IMG/VR virus record: IMGVR_UViG_3300005095_000145
Coordinates: 1 to 23,124 of that record
Length of the DNA stretch: 23,124 nucleotides
Direction: 5' to 3' (one strand)
Source of the DNA: a virus
The notes below the pieces were generated by a model. That model did no database searches and had not been told where the DNA came from. It saw only the letters and a program-made list of their open reading frames with translations. Position numbers and translations under genes: made by a program. This document shows positions 22,657-23,124 of this stretch, piece after piece. Numbering within the stretch: position 1 is the first letter of the stretch; every line of letters begins with the position of its first letter.

Positions 22657-22875
22657 GTCTCTGAGCTTTAGCTAAGAAGACCTTCTATAGGTCTCTGAGC
22701 TTTAGCTAAGAAGACCTTCTATAGGTCTCTGAGCTTTAGCTAAGAAGACTTCTATAGTCTGAGCTTTAGCTAAGAAGACCTTCTATAGGTCTCTGAGCTT
22801 TAGCTAAGAAGACTTCTATAGGTCTCTGAGCTTTAGCTAAGAAGACTTCTATAGGTCTCTGAGCTTTAGCTAAAA
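22641..22875 (+). repeat. Seven-unit hairpin array after the ssDNA-binding gene
   Basis: Units begin at 22644, 22678, 22712, 22746, 22776, 22810 and 22843 (34, 34, 34, 30, 34, 33 and about 32 nt). Each has AGAGACC...GGTCTCT (or a shortened AGACT form) as one hairpin, and an imperfect CTGAGCT-TT-AGCTAAG as a second. The first unit spans the stop codon of the preceding gene and looks like its transcription terminator stem (8 bp, 22641-22648 with 22656-22663). The array therefore seems to be an amplified terminator-like hairpin. No T-run follows any unit, so strong intrinsic termination is doubtful. Confidence 0.92.
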
Positions 22876-22895
22876 ATAAATTAAGGAGGTAAAAA

Positions 22896-23124
22896 ATGAT
22901 AAAGTTTATAACTTCTGATAATAAAGAAGTGACTTTAGATAGAATTAGAGTTTGTGAGGATTGTAGTTCTGTGGATTTCTTGAATTTAACTCCACATACT
23001 ATTAGAGTAAAAATTAGAGATAATATTTATGATATTCCTCCATCTGGAGTAGTAGCAAGAGTAAAAACTGAAGAAAAAGAAATAGGTAAGATTTTAGGAG
23101 TTCCTTTGATTGAGAGGAAATTTT
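22896..23124 (+). CDS. NLTPH-family phage protein (3' truncated by the window end)
   Basis: The ATG at 22896 follows AAGGAGGT (22883-22890), and the frame is open to the window end (76 codons seen). The sequence contains FLNLTPHTIRVKI, PPSGVVARV, then EIGKILGVPLIE. This matches the NLTPH...PSG.VARV...GIPV pattern of a widespread, functionally uncharacterised family of small phage proteins. The N-terminal 20 residues include VCEDC, a possible extra element. It lies downstream of the hairpin array and probably has its own translation control. Family recognition is from memory. Confidence 0.7.
   Translation, partial: MIKFITSDNKEVTLDRIRVCEDCSSVDFLNLTPHTIRVKIRDNIYDIPPSGVVARVKTEEKEIGKILGVPLIERKF

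Overview
The window is part of a double-stranded DNA bacteriophage genome (or a very recent prophage). It has a portal protein, a large terminase subunit, a lytic amidase, virion proteins, a primase/helicase, an ssDNA-binding-type protein and a phage-encoded ribonucleotide reductase subunit, and no host housekeeping gene. Base composition is strongly AT-rich. The NrdB looks most like the short (about 340 residue) type I associate with Campylobacterota, so a phage of that group is my best guess. That is recollection of the family, not a search. The P22-like portal suggests short-tailed (podovirus-like) morphology, but no tail gene proves this. No major capsid gene, tRNA or CRISPR array was recognised.

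Layout. (1) 26-1144, + strand: nrdB and a tiny membrane peptide, ending at a bidirectional terminator. (2) 1161-10302, all - strand: a tightly packed virion/lysis operon. In transcription order it holds a 124-aa unknown, a 208-aa internal virion-like protein, a 583-aa coiled-coil protein, the portal, a 1207-aa giant virion protein with a C-terminal ADP-ribosyltransferase-like region, the amidase and a 63-aa basic protein. Several junctions are ATGA or TAATG overlaps. (3) 10303-10926: the divergent control region, with decamer repeats and a 27-bp inverted repeat. (4) 10927-13364: three unfamiliar genes (453, 156 and 131 aa; orientation +, -, +). Their coding sequences are built almost end to end from perfect tandem hairpins. 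(5) 13351-16204: about 2.8 kb without a credible gene, filled with several repeat families, and a candidate replication origin or regulatory region. (6) 16205-23124, + strand: a KilA-N regulator behind a 37-bp perfect inverted repeat, a primase-polymerase/SF3 helicase, a small coiled-coil protein in the terminase small subunit position, TerL, a structured RNA leader, an ssDNA-binding-type protein, a 7-unit hairpin array and a truncated NLTPH-family gene.

Most interesting signal. The three hairpin genes share more than their unusual composition. Each has a promoter of the same design: an 18-nt conserved block around the -35, a TCTAAG box at the start of the spacer, and 11 nt to the -10. Each has the same extended ribosome binding site (AGGAGGTGC), and each has its stop codon inside its last hairpin. 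Stems occur in all three codon registers. The imperfect pairs in the longer stems are mostly G-U in the mRNA sense. Both facts point to constraint at the RNA level rather than on the protein. Separately, a stem-loop between terL and the ssDNA-binding gene exposes a 12-nt loop sequence that is the exact complement of the gene C ribosome binding site, with 11 nt matching gene A and 10 nt matching gene B. Together these could be an RNA-structured gene family with a phage-encoded RNA regulator. I know of no described system that matches. The hairpins and shared promoters are seen directly; their function is inference.
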